Shown: positions 10,926 to 25,600 of the stretch, in pieces | Numbering within the stretch: position 1 is the stretch's first letter | Layout: the number at the start of each line of letters is the position of its first letter | DNA from: Gibbula magus | Lineage: Eukaryota; Mollusca; Gastropoda; Trochida; Trochidae | DNA: 64,000 bases | Direction of reading: 5' to 3' | Assembly (NCBI GenBank): GCA_936450465.1 | Contig: OW388291.1 | Coordinates: 78,773,936 to 78,837,935, forward strand | Translations under genes and position numbers: made by a program | The notes under the pieces: generated by a model | What the model was told of the DNA's origin: nothing | The model's database searches: none | The model's input: the letters and a program-made list of their open reading frames with translations, nothing else

Positions 10926-11269
10926 TTGATTAACATATTAATAACGGTATGAATTTCCAAAAGTAAAGAAGTGTAGAAATAAGTTAACCTCACATGCATC
11001 TGCTTCCCACTTCAAATTAGCAAACACAAAAATAAATCCATGAGTTTTGATGAACATATGTGTAAAGTTTGATGAAAGTAAAGTATACAATACACCTTTT
11101 CCATGTAGGCCTAAAAACAAACCTGACATATAGGTCTCTCCCACAATGGGCACATATATTGAGATCACGACTGATGAATCTAACATGGATACTTTGGTCG
11201 CAGATACGCTCCGGACATAATTACTTACTCAAAGAGTCACATTTCAGCTTATCATGCCCGAAAGACCAG

Positions 11270-11440
11270 ATGATGGGCTGATTGCATTGTCTGTCACACG
11301 GCTTCTGTTTGGTCGTCCGTAAATTGTTCACATTTTCGACTTCTTCTCCACAACCGCTGTACCCCAAAGCTGAAATTTCGTGGGGACGAACCGTGCAACT
11401 AGCTAGTGGGTCAAAGTTTGAACATTTGGTCCTTACTTAC
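11270..11440 (+). mobile_element. fragment of the AGCTCATCAGG repeat family
   Basis: GGGCTGATTGCATTG, CGTCCGTAAA, TTCGACTTCTTCTCCA and GCTGAAATTTCGTG occur in the same order and spacing as in the 5' part of the element at 59389-60249. The terminal AGCTCATCAGG and the 145-bp tandem part are missing, so this is a truncated copy. Confidence 0.6.
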
Positions 11441-12338
11441 CCTAATTACCTTAGATCATAAATCATGCAAACGACTGATTAGCTAAAGAGCCAAGGGATC
11501 TTGTTTTAGCCAATTCCATGTCAAATTGTTAAACAATACAATTCATACATTGGTTTATTACTCAAATGCGGGAATGAAGAATGACGGTTGTTCTGTGAAT
11601 CAAGTGTAGTGAAGCTAATATGTAGCGTTTGGCAGATTATGCCGTCTTGTTGCTTATTTCATGTTTCATAGGGCATTAACAATGCGTACCGCTTGATCGA
11701 AAAATATACATTATAAGTGGTATACCGGCTACATGTATATGAACATCAGGTTTATGAAGAATGCTGTTTAAAAGCAAAATATAGGTTTAGGTATTTTCTT
11801 CTTAGATGTGTGTATGTATCACAAACAAGCGCAAACTAATATGAAACATTCCAAAATGTAGACAGTAGGCACAAAGTATATCTTCTTAGTCTCAGTTGAA
11901 ATGTCGTCCTTTCTCAATCATGAGAGTATGACAGGAGCATCTGAATCTTAACAGGGCTTGTCTGAATATAAGTTGATCAACACGAAGAAGATATTTAGTC
12001 AGATATGACTTGAAAAGCGAGTAAGCATACACTTTAGAATGAGCGTTAATTGAAGTATACCAGGTCTGTTTGAAATCTGATAGAAATGCATGATATATTT
12101 AAACGTATCAAATTCCATTTTTTAAAAGAGCATGTTCTACGTCGGTAACCCATGAACTTCTGTCAACATCATTAAGAACATGTGTATCAGGGTTAGTGAA
12201 GAGGAGATAAGATCCAGACCGAATTTCAGAACAGAATGAAGGCTGTATATCTCACTATGTAAGTACTGTGTATAATCTGAAACAATGAAGCAATGGATAT
12301 TAGTGAAGACGCCGGGGTTCCTTGAATAGTAGAAACGG

Positions 12339-12340
<2 letters not shown>
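11441..12340. other. non-coding stretch, nothing recognised
   Basis: AT-rich sequence without splice-bounded open frames or visible repeats. Confidence 0.45.
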
Positions 12341-12403
<63 letters not shown>

Positions 12404-12430
12404 TAATAATAATAATAATAATAATGATAA
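12341..12430. repeat. (TAA)n microsatellite
   Basis: About 30 ATA/AAT triplets run without a break except for two TGATAA interruptions. The poly-isoleucine open frame on the - strand is a product of this run and not a gene. Confidence 0.97.
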
Positions 12431-15400
12431 TATAAACGACGAATAACAATGTTTCTATTGTTTTAATCCATTCTGAAACATATCGACACACTTTGCTTTC
12501 GGTCAGGACTTAATCCCCTTTCGAATGATATTTGAGATACTTCTTAAAGGACAAACAATACTAAAATCTCCTTTATTCATTCAGTAAGAATCACGTTAAT
12601 TAAATGATAACCAGAATTGAAAGTTGCAGTTATGCGAAATAAACTGTTTGTCTGTTTTTGTGAAATTGAACATCCTAAATCATGCATATATTTGTAATTT
12701 GACCTTTATGACCATCTTATATGTTTAGCTCTATAACCGATGTATCAAAGCATGGGATTCTAACATGTAAAAAGAATAAAACTAATAATTTTCTATTACA
12801 TGTATAAATCATCACGAAGACTTACTTAAAACGCTCTGTCAGATTTATCAATAAAGTACTTTAGGGAGGAAGTCACGTCTAGAAGCTTGTTAAAAGCTCT
12901 TTTTAACCGATAAATGTAACATTGTTGTTTAGTATAATGACAAAGTATGTGTTATTTGGTGGATATTCTATCAATATATACGTTTTGTTATTAACCAGAT
13001 GTAAAATTAGTAAATATATATCAGTTTTCGTTTTCAAATAGCAATATGGCGGATGCTCCGGAAAGGACTCGCACTATTCTTTTGTTCTATGGACGTCTTC
13101 CGAGTTAAATATATATATAAAGTTAGCAAGACAAGTTGTTATAACAATATGTTGATCACGTGCACTCTTATGAACCACTTGTCAACAGATGAACCACAAT
13201 ATGATGGGACATATTTAGTTAAATATAAATCCATAGAGAACAAAGCATAAAGAGATACTGAAAATGCAACTCTTGCATGTTTTTTTTATCTACACAAGAA
13301 GAAACTATAATTTCAACATTTTGCACTATTCCAATGAAGTTTTGAAAAATCATTTTGTATTGATTCTATTGAAAAAGTTGAGTACATGCAAATGTAGTAT
13401 AGTTTCTACATGAAGTTTCCATGTCTACATATTTTAAGAGACACCAATCTTCACCAATACATACCGTTAGCTAATAAAAAAAAGTTATTTTGATAATCCT
13501 AAATTAACGAAATTGAAATTATTTCTCTCCACATCAAATCATTCGGCTTTGACCTTTATGTAAAGAATAAATTGTCTTTATGGTTAACAAATACATTTGT
13601 TAGTCATAAAGTTCTCTTAAAACTTCACAAAGCCATCTTAAACACACACACTGCTGCACCAATTCCAATATACGCGCACTTTGTGATCCTAATACATTGT
13701 AAAGCATATATGCTTTGTCCATTACAGTAATATGATAAGTTATTACCAGTAATACGCCAGCAGTATTTCATAGCCTTATCTCGGGCCCTCTCAAGCCATA
13801 ATCTACACACATTACACCCGCCTATAGTCAGTGAGCTTGTTTGAAAAGGCACGCTGATCCAAGATGGCGGAGGTCACTACCTAGCAACGGTACACAAGTT
13901 GAACTCGCGCGTGTAATGCTATTGAGAACTGGAGAGGGGAAATTCTGACTTGGTGAAAAAATGATATGGAGATCATGATCAACGGTGGATAATATATTGT
14001 GTGGAAATACTGCAGTCAGCGCTATGAAGGGTAAGGGTGAAATTTCATTCACAAATACCTTGAATAACTTGTGAATAGTGCCATTGAAATATTTGTAAAA
14101 TATTATTGATAATATGTCCTTTTAAAACATGTTATGAATATAATTTAAGGTTATATTGAATGTACATGTGTGGCTGAAGACATTCAATAGTTACATGACA
14201 GTCTAACTAACTATGCGACAGAGCCTCAACATGACTGACAGGCAATTGTCATTCAAATGACAGACTGAAAATGACATGTCAATAAAAAAAATCAGTGTTC
14301 ATAAACAAGTATTTAAAAAAGACTCTTAATCCTTAAAGCGTTGTCAAACTGGAGACTATTTATGGATATATAGGAGACATGTCGAGTGATTTAAATACAG
14401 GTCATGAAACACATGGGTAGTGTGTAAATCTGAGTGTGATATGGAACACCTGGTAACGAGACGACCCGTGTCTAGCTTCGCTTGTAACGTGTTGTATTGT
14501 AAACCTGATACAGAGGTGTTGTTTATTGACTTTAGTGGGCATAAATATAGCGACTCACTCCAGTGCTGAAGTTGACGATTATTCATAAGCAACAAAACTA
14601 ACGGCACCAGCGTTATGGTTTTACGATGTTCATAACTTCCTATTGTATCCGTTACTGTGTTTGGTCATATCGATTCAATCCATCGTGTTCACCGACCGAT
14701 CTTTTCATAACGAATGTTTTAATGCTTATTAAAGTCGTTATCAATATATTTACAAAGAAGTATGAATGCATCTTAGTTTTAAATGTATTACCAGAGGTCA
14801 GAATATCAGACATTACAATATAATAATAATTTATGTTTACAATTTACAAAGTAATAATAAGAACCATTTCCAACTTTAAGGTTTGTGGTGGTTTTATATA
14901 TTGCTGCTGTATCCTTATAATTTTGAATCACTTGAGCAATATTCAATTAAGATCGAGTGTCCACCATGTTATTTAGTTATAGATGAACTAATATGTTTAC
15001 TATAAACATCAGCAAAACATAACACCTATTAGTTTTCCTCTTTATAAGATATCCGTTCTACCATAGATTTGAAAAAGTTGTAAATGTCCACATGAAACCT
15101 CGATATAAGAAGGAGCCTTATGATTTCATAGCAAACTATATAACTATATAATAGAAAACTATCAGTGTGAGATATGGACACGACTTTATTATCGTTAACT
15201 CAATACCACAGTCAACAAGTGACGCGTGTAATCTCTGCTCAGGGCGGTGAGATTGAGAACACGATTACACACAGTATAATCCCATCTGACTTTCCTCTGT
15301 ATACACCACTGCACAAGTATTTAACCTCACTGGATTACCTGCCCTTTGATTGGCGGGTGTGACAAGTCTGGCGACACCCAGTATAATGCACTCCGATATG

Positions 15401-18145
15401 CTACTTTAATCGAACTGAAAGAGATTATATTAATCAGCTATAGTTATAAGTGTAAACGGAAGAGAGATGTAACGACGTGTTCATAAGTTCAGAGGAAGGA
15501 GATTTCTTTGATCGTTATTGTGAAAACCCTTTTTGAAAAATAAAAACAAGATACACAGAGGAGAGAAAAGCGGTTTAAAACTTATTCAACAGTATATCGA
15601 ACTTGTATGCTGCAATGGATTATATTGACAGATATCAATTTTAATTTATTATAACATATTCATAAAATATTGGAGTTTTTGTCTCTAACATAATTATTTT
15701 CAATATCGATCTTAATCAATAATCTTCACATGACAAATAAACTGGACATATACTGTAAAAAAACACTTTTTTGTTTATCCCGGCATAAATTATTTTTTAT
15801 AATTAATAAGTTTCATAGTGAATACATAGTTAAACATAATGATAATAGTAATCACATAAAACTATAACCTTTAACCAATCAGGTTGCATGAATCAATGCA
15901 AATAATTACACGCTTGAAAAGGTTTATTTATACCTTGTCCAATGATGTTTTAAATAATTGGTCGTATTCACGAAGGCTGAATGGTAGGAATTATTTTCTA
16001 AATGGCTTTAAAATCGTAATGAAATACATTTGGATAGAATTTTAAATAAAAAATCGTGAACGGTTCAATCAATCTTTCAGTTAAAGATGGAAATCGTAAC
16101 ATGGTCTAACACTTACACTCTGAAAAACAATATTGAAAAGGAGCCTCTGTTTTCAGAGAAAATCTCCTTTCGCATAGTCTCCTTTACAATAGTTAATAAA
16201 ATGGTGATATTTACAGAATAAATACTTTTTTTCAGAGTCTGAGTATAAGCCTAATCGAAACACAGCAACAATACATACAGACACACATAATTTTATTCAA
16301 TAGTGAATCGTTTTCCCGAACTATAGCAAAACATTATCTTTTCAGTGCGTATCAATAACATATGAATACAGAGAAAATGAGATGTAATATTAATCATAAT
16401 CTGAGCATAGTGCGTACTATATTAGTTTAATATAGCCATAACGTTATTGATGGTTTGATGATTGAACTATCATGGTGTGTTGATCAAACCAGTTTAAAAT
16501 GCTTAATTGAATTAAACTACGATCATTAATAGTAACAACAAATAAATGGTTATAAAATGTCACAGATAAATGTAATATATCAGAATAACACACGTTAGTA
16601 AGCGATATTACGAAGCTATTCATCCCCGATTGGTTCCTGAAGCCTATGCCAGTGTATATATATGTTTACACAACGTTAGGTGACTGGGACAGCAATTCCA
16701 TGCTAGTCTGTCAATGTCAAGCTGAGTTCAACATCGATAATACCTGATCAAATACACCTAGGAACATGTCGATTGCTGTGTTCATACTAACATTATTGGT
16801 TTCCATTTGTACACCACAGGTACTGAAAATCCTTTTGTGAATTCTGAAAGTTGAGTCGCTTCCATTTGCCTTTGTATTAAATCTCATCCTCCCTTTATAT
16901 ATTTAGTATATATAAACGAAATAAATTCCTACAAGGCAAATAGACAGTCACTGGCACATTGTGAATTCAATTTCAATAATACCTTGTAACGAATATTCAA
17001 GGAGTTTTCAATGACATTTTTAAATTGGTGTTTATCGTACACAAATCTAGGTTGCAACTTCAGTGCGTCGTAGTCAGTCAATGCCAGACTCTTCAACATC
17101 GATCATGCCTGATCAAATAGATCTTGTAACACTTCGATTGCTATGTTCATATATACGTTATGAATGTCCATGTGTATTGTAGAAGTATTAGAAGAAATGA
17201 ATATTTTACCTAACTAATACTTGCGATTTAGACAGTAAAGAAAGGTAACATTGTTACTAAGGATTTGGGTTCGAATCCCGTAAAAGACTCAACCGAAAAA
17301 GTATAATCTGCACTATTGCAAGATAGTTTGATCCAAAATATAACAACTATATATTTACCATACATTATGGCTTAATTTACATTAGAGTAGAAGTTTACGA
17401 AGTTCAGACCAAGAACGTTTTAAACAAAGGACTATATCTGTCAATGAAAGTTACATACAAACTTATGATAAACTTTAAATCATATATTGTAATGCAAAAT
17501 TTTAACGTGAATATAGATCAAATCTCCATATGAAGGTCGAATAAGACAACTTCAAACTTGACAATTTTCAGTTTTTGTTATTGAAAACTATATAAAGTAT
17601 GTAATGACGACATTCCAGATTATAATAATCATCATGTCATCTGTCAATAGTATTGATATTTAATTTATTACATCCACCCAATCTCAGACAGAAAAGGAAA
17701 CACTATTTCACTAAATGGGTTATATAGAATATATCGCTTAGACAAGATGAATAAACGATTAGTAAACATGACCCGTACCTTGCCCTATCGGAGCGGTAAT
17801 ACAGTTTATCGTACATCTCATTACTCAATGCCACCTGCCTGGAGAATAAGAAATGAGAGGATGTGGTGCGGTTACTACCAATCATATAGCCAATTAGACA
17901 GTCAATAGACACGATATGAAATGTAATTTAAACATATGAATTATATTCAATTCACTTGATGACATATTGATAACCATTGCTGTTTCTTATTGGTTACGTG
18001 CTCCTTTCTATAGGTTATTGCTAGGTAAGATATCTCTCAATCATGTAATGAATATGTTGTTATATAAGTTGAAAGGTACTGTCAATATAATTTTGTTGAC
18101 CAAGATAAAAAGTTAAATTTGGTTTAGTGAACCATTAAAAATACA
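12431..18145. other. long AT-rich non-coding stretch
   Basis: No host gene could be supported. ATGGCGGATGCTCCGG at 13046 opens a 20-codon frame, and CAAGATGGCGGAGG at 13859 resembles a YY1-type start-site element, but neither continues into a splice donor or a longer frame. A B-box-like GGTTCGAATCC at about 17268 has no fold-able tRNA round it. Other open frames (13625-14052 on -, 15174-15362 on +) show no known motif. Confidence 0.45.
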
Positions 18146-18440
18146 TGTCACTTTTGGATTAGGTTTGTTTCGACAATGAGTTTAGGCCAATAATAAAGAC
18201 ATTGGATTTCAGTTTTCATGTTTTAAAACTACTGTTAAAACATATGTTGTATTCAAACAAGTGTTGTATTGAAAAAATGGATATGTAAGTATACGATGTA
18301 CTTATTTATTTATGACTGAGGCAAGTGTTTATGTTATGCTTTTGAAAAATATATATTTGTATCTTGAAATTGACATGTTATGTCCTATGGGCCTGTGGCC
18401 TTTATGACAGAATAACCTTTCATTCATTCATTAATTCATT
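18146..18440 (+). mobile_element. probable 3' tail of a second LINE
   Basis: ATGTCCTATGGGCCTGTGGC, TTTATGACAGAATAA and then an imperfect (ATTC)n run (18419-18446) have the form of CR1/L2-like LINE 3' ends: a short GGCC-containing hairpin, an AATAA signal and a tetramer tail. No coding sequence remains upstream. This rests on pattern memory, not on a second copy here. Confidence 0.35.
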
Positions 18441-19094
18441 CATACAACATATAATAAGGCAAGCTATTTTATTTGTACAGTTTGTCAAATATGACCTTTT
18501 GGATATACATCATCGACACATATTTGTTTATGTAAATGCAACCTGTACTTCCGTGTATGAAAGTGACGGATTGACGACACGGAAACTCCAGGTATCTAAC
18601 GGGAAATCTCGCGTGAGCAGAGAGCTTGTTCCAGTGCCAGACAACATCAGCCAACAAGCTCCATCAACACTTCCGTGGGTAGACTCAACGTGGTATTGAC
18701 TCTCTGATCGATTATCGATCCCTGATTAGTTCTGGAACCAATATAATACCGTGATTGCGCCGCCCATCCATCACTGTCCAGTGGAGAGGTTGTTTAAGCC
18801 GCTGTCGTCCCGAAAGCAGTCTCTTTAGGGTGTACTCTGTTCAAAAGGTCCTGTATAGGTTCTATTATTATTTGAAATGTGTATCAAACTGATAGATTGA
18901 TTTCATATATTATAAGTGAAGCGGTGGGGTGAAAATGGGTTTTGGACTATTTCGAGAATAATTCTCTTACTACTCAGTGATAAATGGAGAAATAGACCGC
19001 AAGACACCATTGTGGCTAGCACGACGGTGAAACCGGAACGCGTCGATTGGAACTAGTGAACTAGGATTGCCACCGCTCTAAATGCATCTTTGCA

Positions 19095-19462
19095 TCTTTG
19101 ACTTCTGTAGTATGTGACTTTTGTACCATGTGACTGTGTACCATATTCTTTTTAACCATGTGACATCTGTAACATATGACTTCTGTATCATTTAAATGTT
19201 GTATCATGTGGCTACATGTAGCTTTTGTATCTTGTGTCTTATGTACCATGTGGTTGGTTCGTGTACCATGTGACTTGCTCTTGGCTTGGTCCCATGTATT
19301 CTGTGTACACTGTGACAGTGTATTACGTGACTTGCGTAGCATATATGTCACATGAATACACTGTGGCCTTTGTACCATGTGAATTATGTTTCTTGTTACC
19401 CGACCTTATGATTTGTGTAACACATGTCTTATGTACATTATGACGTGTGCATCATGTGATCA
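19095..19462 (+). repeat. degenerate minisatellite of CATGTGAC-containing units
   Basis: Units of roughly 15-16 bp such as CATGTGACTTCTGTAC recur about 20 times with many substitutions and some length changes. Each unit carries CATGTG, an E-box-like core. The open frames on both strands here follow from the repeat. Confidence 0.75.
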
Positions 19463-19584
19463 AGTCTGTCCTCTAGCTCCCTATATAGAAAAAAATATTC
19501 AATTGAAGACCAGCCCAAGTCCAGATTCCTTAGATCAAGCTCCTGAAACTAAGTTTTGTTTAGAAATAGAGCCAATGGATTTGT

Positions 19585-19880
19585 AGCTCATCAGGCTTTA
19601 ATAACAAACTAAATGTTCAATAAATATCATAGATATGACACATTTCAAGTACTTTACGTAATGAAAAAGAAAATGAAAATAGGTCTTGAGGTCATGACTC
19701 CTGTGGCCCATATTTTTATGTGTGTGTCACCAAATTTAAAAATTAGAATCCCATTTGGCTAATGAGTCTGTACACAACATATCAGCTTTCTTGACCTTTT
19801 TATACTGGAGAAGAAGATGCAAAATAGTTTTTTTTAGGTCGTGACCCCTCTAACCAGAGTTCTTTCAGGCCTGGTGAGCT
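19585..19880. mobile_element. short copy of the AGCTCATCAGG family with both ends present
   Basis: It starts AGCTCATCAGGC (19585) and ends GCCTGGTGAGCT (19880), which are near-exact inverted repeats and match the ends of the larger copy at 59389-60249. Inside are decayed versions of that element's motifs (GGTCATGACTCCTGTGGCCC, GGTCGTGACCCCT). It has no coding capacity. Confidence 0.6.
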
Positions 19881-22546
19881 GAAAAGTATAATTTCAGTTA
19901 GAATTTTTGTTTTCAAGAACTATATTTTATAAAACGTGAGACTTGTGTAACCTGTGTCTTGCGTCAATGATCACCGATCTGAACAACGTCATCAGTTAAG
20001 ATCAACAGAGCGTGATTTGGTAGTTCATGTTTCACTTCACACGGACTGTTGAACCATTCTTGAAAGGAAAATGTTTAATTGACCAAGCTTAACAACACTC
20101 GCTTCATCTAGTCCCTAGCACTGTCAAATACGGGTTGGAATGTCACATTCAAATATCAATATGTCCATTATACAAACTCAACGATGAAGTATCGTGGTTA
20201 TTCATTCAAATTTAATCTGTTTGACCATTATAGTTCACCGCATAAGGATGTATAAAGACTAACCATAAGTTTATGGAATTTTTTAAATTACTGTACCTTC
20301 ATCCTTATGATTATATTTTTTCAATACTTGATGTTCCACGTGTATTCAGTTTATCTAGACTTGCCGAATAAGGATCTAGACTGCATTATGGCATATATTT
20401 TACACATTCAGGAGATAGGACTACGATTTTCTTTGTTCACCTACTTTTGTTTCTTAGTGCGCTATCCTGCCCCGTTTTAATCTGAAGTACACACCTAATA
20501 GTGACTACTTTCTAATGAAGCCTTTTTTGTTACGATAGTAGACGTTTTGGCAATTTCAATACGAATAAATGCACTTCCAATTTAAACTGTTAATTAGATG
20601 TTTAATCACCAACCATACTTCTACATTAGTCAACTAATCATGAACCTTTATTCAAAGACATTAACGTCATTACGTACTTTCTTACAACAAAACCGTTATC
20701 CTTCCAGGAATCCAAATTCAGTTATAAGGTTTGATCATCATGCAATTGAGTCATTTGTGGTATATATAACTCATTGAAGACATAATAAAAGTTGTTTTCA
20801 TATAAAGCCGGAAGCGCTAGAAGAAGCAGAGATTAAGAACGATCTCGTATAGTTTCAGAAGCAATCCCAGTCCAACACGCTATAGCATGATTAAGAGTTC
20901 GCTGTCTCGAGGTTCACTTAAGGTTGAATCAAGTTGGTAATTATTACATAGCACTTCTCTTGGAGAACTTGCATTATACATACTATGGTTATCTATGCTT
21001 TGAAATACCAGCTAAAAGTTTTATTTATTGAGAACTGTCTATCAGTTTTGTATACATTGCATTCAGTAAATTTTCGATTTTCAGTAGGATTGTAGGCAAC
21101 CGTTTGTTTAAGGTAAATTTCTGTAAGGATTTTAATCATATGGTTAGCTATGCTTAAAACTACTGTCTAAACTTACTTTTAATCTTTCTTGAACTGTTTC
21201 TTCTTGAAGATTATATAATCTAGACGTGATATTGTTAAAACCAAATAATGTTAATTAATTAAAATTCCATGTAACGCTGCATTTTACTATTAAGGTTCAT
21301 TAATCATGGTTTATTCAAAGATAAAGGACTTACGATAAGTTACTTTGTTTGATAATTAAGAGTAATGCTGTATATAGGGGGTAGTGAGTGAGGAGATGTT
21401 TTGTAAAACAATGTACACCTTTATCCAATTAATTTCATTTCATATCCTTTTACTCGACAGTACTTGGTTACTGATACTTGTCTCAGGGTTTCTGGGATTC
21501 AATATATAAGTTAAATATATTTGAAAAAACCGTATGATAAATGGAACAGATTGAGTAAAACATGGAAGTTACTTCTAAACAACCGACCATCAATGATCTG
21601 ATTTGCTGTCATAATCGGTGCGGGCCACGGGGTCCGAGTAACTGAATACAAATTGATAACAAAATATTAGTTTCACTTCAAAATCGGCACAATGGCGGTA
21701 TATATCATGGTGTTAGTTTAATAGATTGAAAAAGGTAGACTTTACGAGACTAGAATTTTGTTTTACCACTTAATTATCTCTTACTAGTAATAATTCGCCA
21801 CACAACAAACATTTTGATAGATGATACATTCTAATGAGCGAATATCCAATTGCATGATTGATATATTGTTTTCACTTCTGAGCTTAAATTGTATCCAATT
21901 AAACAGTAAACATATTTTGCGATGTAGCAATCACTACAATGATTCCTTATTCGCTCATAACAGATAGTTTATAAGATAGGTATATCTAGGCTGGTGGTAA
22001 GCGCTGGGATCTAGGCACTTATTCAATGTATTCCCCTTAATGATAGCAATCGTAGCGTATAAACGGAATGCAGTTGGACACAACGTTATCTGGTGCTATC
22101 ACCTGACGCGTTGCGTGTAGACAATGGTACCTAGTCTTCTGGTGAGTAAGACTTTAGCGCCGACTTGCAGCAACTTCAGATTTGTTACCATGGCTTGTTG
22201 AATTAGATATTGTTATTCGTGGGGGTCCAATACAATACTAACTACACTTAGTAACAGCGAGTCACGATAACCATCCATGTCTAGAGAAGAATGCTTTTGC
22301 TGTGAAAGATATGGTGGAATTTCCTTCTTAAAGGCAGTTGAATGGTTTCTATGCAGTCTAGTCGATCAAACTCCCTTTATTGGTAATCACTCACCCTGCC
22401 ACAACGTCCTGTAATAATGTCGAGATAAAAAAAAAATGACTCAACCCTAAACGGGCCTCGGTGCTTGAGTTTCTCCGGGCAGTAGGGAAAGTTGTATGGT
22501 GTACAGTTAGCATGTGTCTGTGCGCTCACAGGGTGACTACGACTGG
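19881..22546. other. non-coding stretch upstream of RGS22
   Basis: No exons were found. GTTACCATGGC at 22184-22194 is half of an RFX X-box (the right half-site is not conserved), about 370 bp before the RGS22 start. RFX factors drive ciliary and flagellar genes, so it could be regulatory, but one imperfect match of this length is expected by chance. No TATA box was identified. Confidence 0.4.
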
Positions 22547-22564
22547 TAGTCTAACATACATACA
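22547..22564 (+). promoter_or_regulatory. RGS22 start context with in-frame upstream stop
   Basis: TAG at 22547-22549 is in frame with ATG at 22565, so the frame cannot extend further 5' in this exon. The start sits in TACAATGG: A at -3 (the Kozak position) and G at +4. The transcription start is not identifiable. Confidence 0.6.
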
Positions 22565-22616
22565 ATGGATACCCATGACGACTCTATAGACAGTGAGGCT
22601 GAATCTCTTAATTTAT
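22565..22616 (+). CDS. RGS22: RGS22 exon 1 (start)
   Basis: It encodes MDTHDDSIDSEAESLNL and ends with a strong donor (T|GTGAGT) in phase 1, which fits exon 2 exactly. It is acidic and serine-rich, as expected before the RGS22 N-terminal motif. It is 6.4 kb from exon 2, so another first exon remains possible. Confidence 0.65.
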
Positions 22617-25600
22617 GTGAGTAGATATACATGTATATCAATATATCTATGTGAGTTTTCAATTGTTTCATCTTCAAAAAGTAAGTTCATTAATACATGT
22701 AAGTAAAATGTAGATTTAAGTGGTATCAAATTTGTTTTGGTTGATATATTACGCAACATTTTGAATTTTATATATAGAGTCGATTTTATCTAGATTATTT
22801 TTTAATGAGTACTGTGAAATTGAATCTTTTTAACCGAATTTGATAAATGTAATCTTTGGAATGTTTTGGGGGGAATCAAAGACCCAATATATCTTCACCA
22901 ACCGATATGTTGTCACTATTGAACGTGAACTTCCTGATTCTAGATAATAATCCTAAATCCTACGAAAGTCAAAACCTAACGTAGTATATTACGGTGTACA
23001 TGTGTTTGTGTTTGTATATCATGTTAAATCAATCATGCTGAGATGAATTGTCCAACATGACGCTGTGAAAGCCTGGTAATGAAACAACATAAGGATAATA
23101 CATGTACATAAATAACCAGACACCATATGGACAATATTGAATACAACCTTTTTCGAAACCATTCGTTGTTTTAAGGACCGACCGATTTGAAGGCTACCTT
23201 GATACCTACCAATCCAGATATTGTAATAATCCAGTCCCCCATTTTTTTTTCTAAATTATTACATCTGTATTGCATTGCAGCGCATGACTGTTAATTAGCT
23301 CAACGTCAGATTCAATGTTTAAAGAAATATTTCTTGCTCTGGGTGCCTTCACATAAAATTCTTTGAAATGATTCAATGTTTAAATCCACAATCACGATAT
23401 TCTATAATAATATATTATCTATAATAACGTTTTAAGATCTGATGCTTTTTAATTTACTACTCGTTTGTGGATTACACCGCAATGTTATAGCCTACGTCAT
23501 TACAACACTAATGTAATACCGGTGCAGTCGTCACAACATGCTTCAGAGTTATGACGTCACATTTATAGTACCGCTGTCACAATGATATTTGTCTTAGTTT
23601 CAGTATACTTTCCGTGATAACTGTAGACGTAGAAATCAGACCCTAGATTTTCGAAGCTCTCTTAGTGCTAAGACAGTCGTTAGTACAATTCTTATATATT
23701 GGTTTACGATAATCTTAGCGCTAGGAGAACTTCGAAAATATAGGCTCAGGATATTAAATTACCTTCCATGGAATTCAATTTTAATTAAACACGCTTATCT
23801 TTTGGTATCATAAGCTCGTTTCGTACAATTCTATAACACAGTGTATCGTTTAGTGTCTATGCATGTGGTTATGCTTGGCAAAATACATGAACCATTAAGT
23901 GCAATAGACGGTGCATTTAGCGTTACTTAAACCCAGTTTGAATCCTTCACAATCCAGAGGATCAGTCTGGGACTTTTATGGAATCTATTTCTTTAAATCA
24001 AATGCAGAGATAACGTTTTCCTTGTAGTTTGGAATACAAGTTTATTGCTTCGTAGTGCTTTTTGTTTAAGGGTCCTAAACACAGTAACAGATAATTTGTA
24101 TTGAACGATCATTTTTAATATACCACAATCAGAAGTTAAGAATGAGTCCTCTGGTCATATATTCAGCTTCAATCTTCGATGTGGACATAAGCTTTTAATG
24201 GTTGAGTGAGTGAGTGAGTGAGTGAGTGAGTGTTATTGTTTAACGCCGCTTCGGTAGTATTGCAGCCATTAGCGGCGAAATTTAATGGTTCATTGAAAAT
24301 TTAATTTTTAACGACTAGATTAAGTTCATGTTGTATTTGTCAATTCAGGTTACTTCTTTCATGACTGGTGACATTAATCATTGTCAGGTATCAGAAACCA
24401 TTCTAATCAGACATTTAACTTAATTAGGCACTCTAATGATAAATGCAATGTATTACCCTGCTGTTTGGATTCAATGGTGTTACATCATAATAAAGAATAT
24501 GCTTTAAATGAAAAAGTTAGTTATCTACATTAGGTAAACATGTTTTATTGAAATATTTATTTTGCCTTGGTAAATGTTTGACTTGGGAATGTCAATTATT
24601 TACTTACTTAAGAGAATTTGATAGTGGACAATTTTACTTATTCGAAATTTAATGTTTAATCTTGAAAACAACTTTTGTAAATTCTTCCACGATGACTACA
24701 AGTTTTGTTATTGAATCTTTGAAATTATAAAATTTTATAATGCGTTTTGTTATCATAACTAAACGTATAGCCTAACCAATGGTATTCACGACAAATTAAA
24801 AGCATTTCATTGAAAGGCTTCGAATACACGCTATAGAGTTTATAAGGAATTGAAACTCCTTACGTATTGGTATGTTAGAGTTCAAATTACTGAATATTCG
24901 TATAGAACTATGATCTTTAAAGTGGACACAATGTCTATATAAGCGAGATCTAACGGGAGAATGACAGGTAACAAACCCATAACAGTTATCAAAGAGTTAA
25001 CATATGCAATACACACGGAGGTAAGTCATACAAATCGACACCGTCAGTTTAGTTTGTCAGTATGAACCATTCAACTTGTCTCAGGTGTCACAACGGTGCT
25101 GGCGTATCACTGGTTCTCGCACATGGTTTGGACTTGTTTGGGTGGATTCAAACGTACGAAGACAGTTGCGTGTACCCCTTCTGATATATATACTATCCTC
25201 ATTATGCGGGTCAAGACATTATCTAGACTCATCCTATCCATAGTTGATAGCAACGCCTTTGCATTAATCTTGTTGAAATATTGTTTAGATGTTTTCACGA
25301 AATGACAAGGAGCTGTCAAAATCTAATCCAGGTTAGCAGACTGGATTACCCCCTGGTGAAATCTTTTCTTATTTAGCACGTCGCAAGTGTATATTGAATC
25401 GGAAATGTTATTTAGACCAAGTGTAAAAGGATTTGCGCCTTTCTCCGTGGTAATGGCTTCTGTATATCATCTGGCTCAGTCGCTGTCAATGGAGTTAGTT
25501 AAGCATGTATGTACAGAGATATACCGGATATTAACAATAGTGGCGGTCTCAGTAGTGAACCCTGCCAACACCCTCGTTGGATATTCCGTTATGATTGCCT

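Noticed and set aside
12300..12491. Poly-isoleucine open frame on the - strand
   Set aside because: It is the (TAA)n microsatellite read in one frame.
13046..13108. Small frame MADAPERTRTILLFYGRLPS
   Set aside because: Start context is attractive (CAATATGGCGG) but it ends after 20 codons with no convincing donor and no continuation.
17240..17300. tRNA gene suggested by GGTTCGAATCC
   Set aside because: Only a B-box is present; no A-box at the right distance and no acceptor or anticodon stem.
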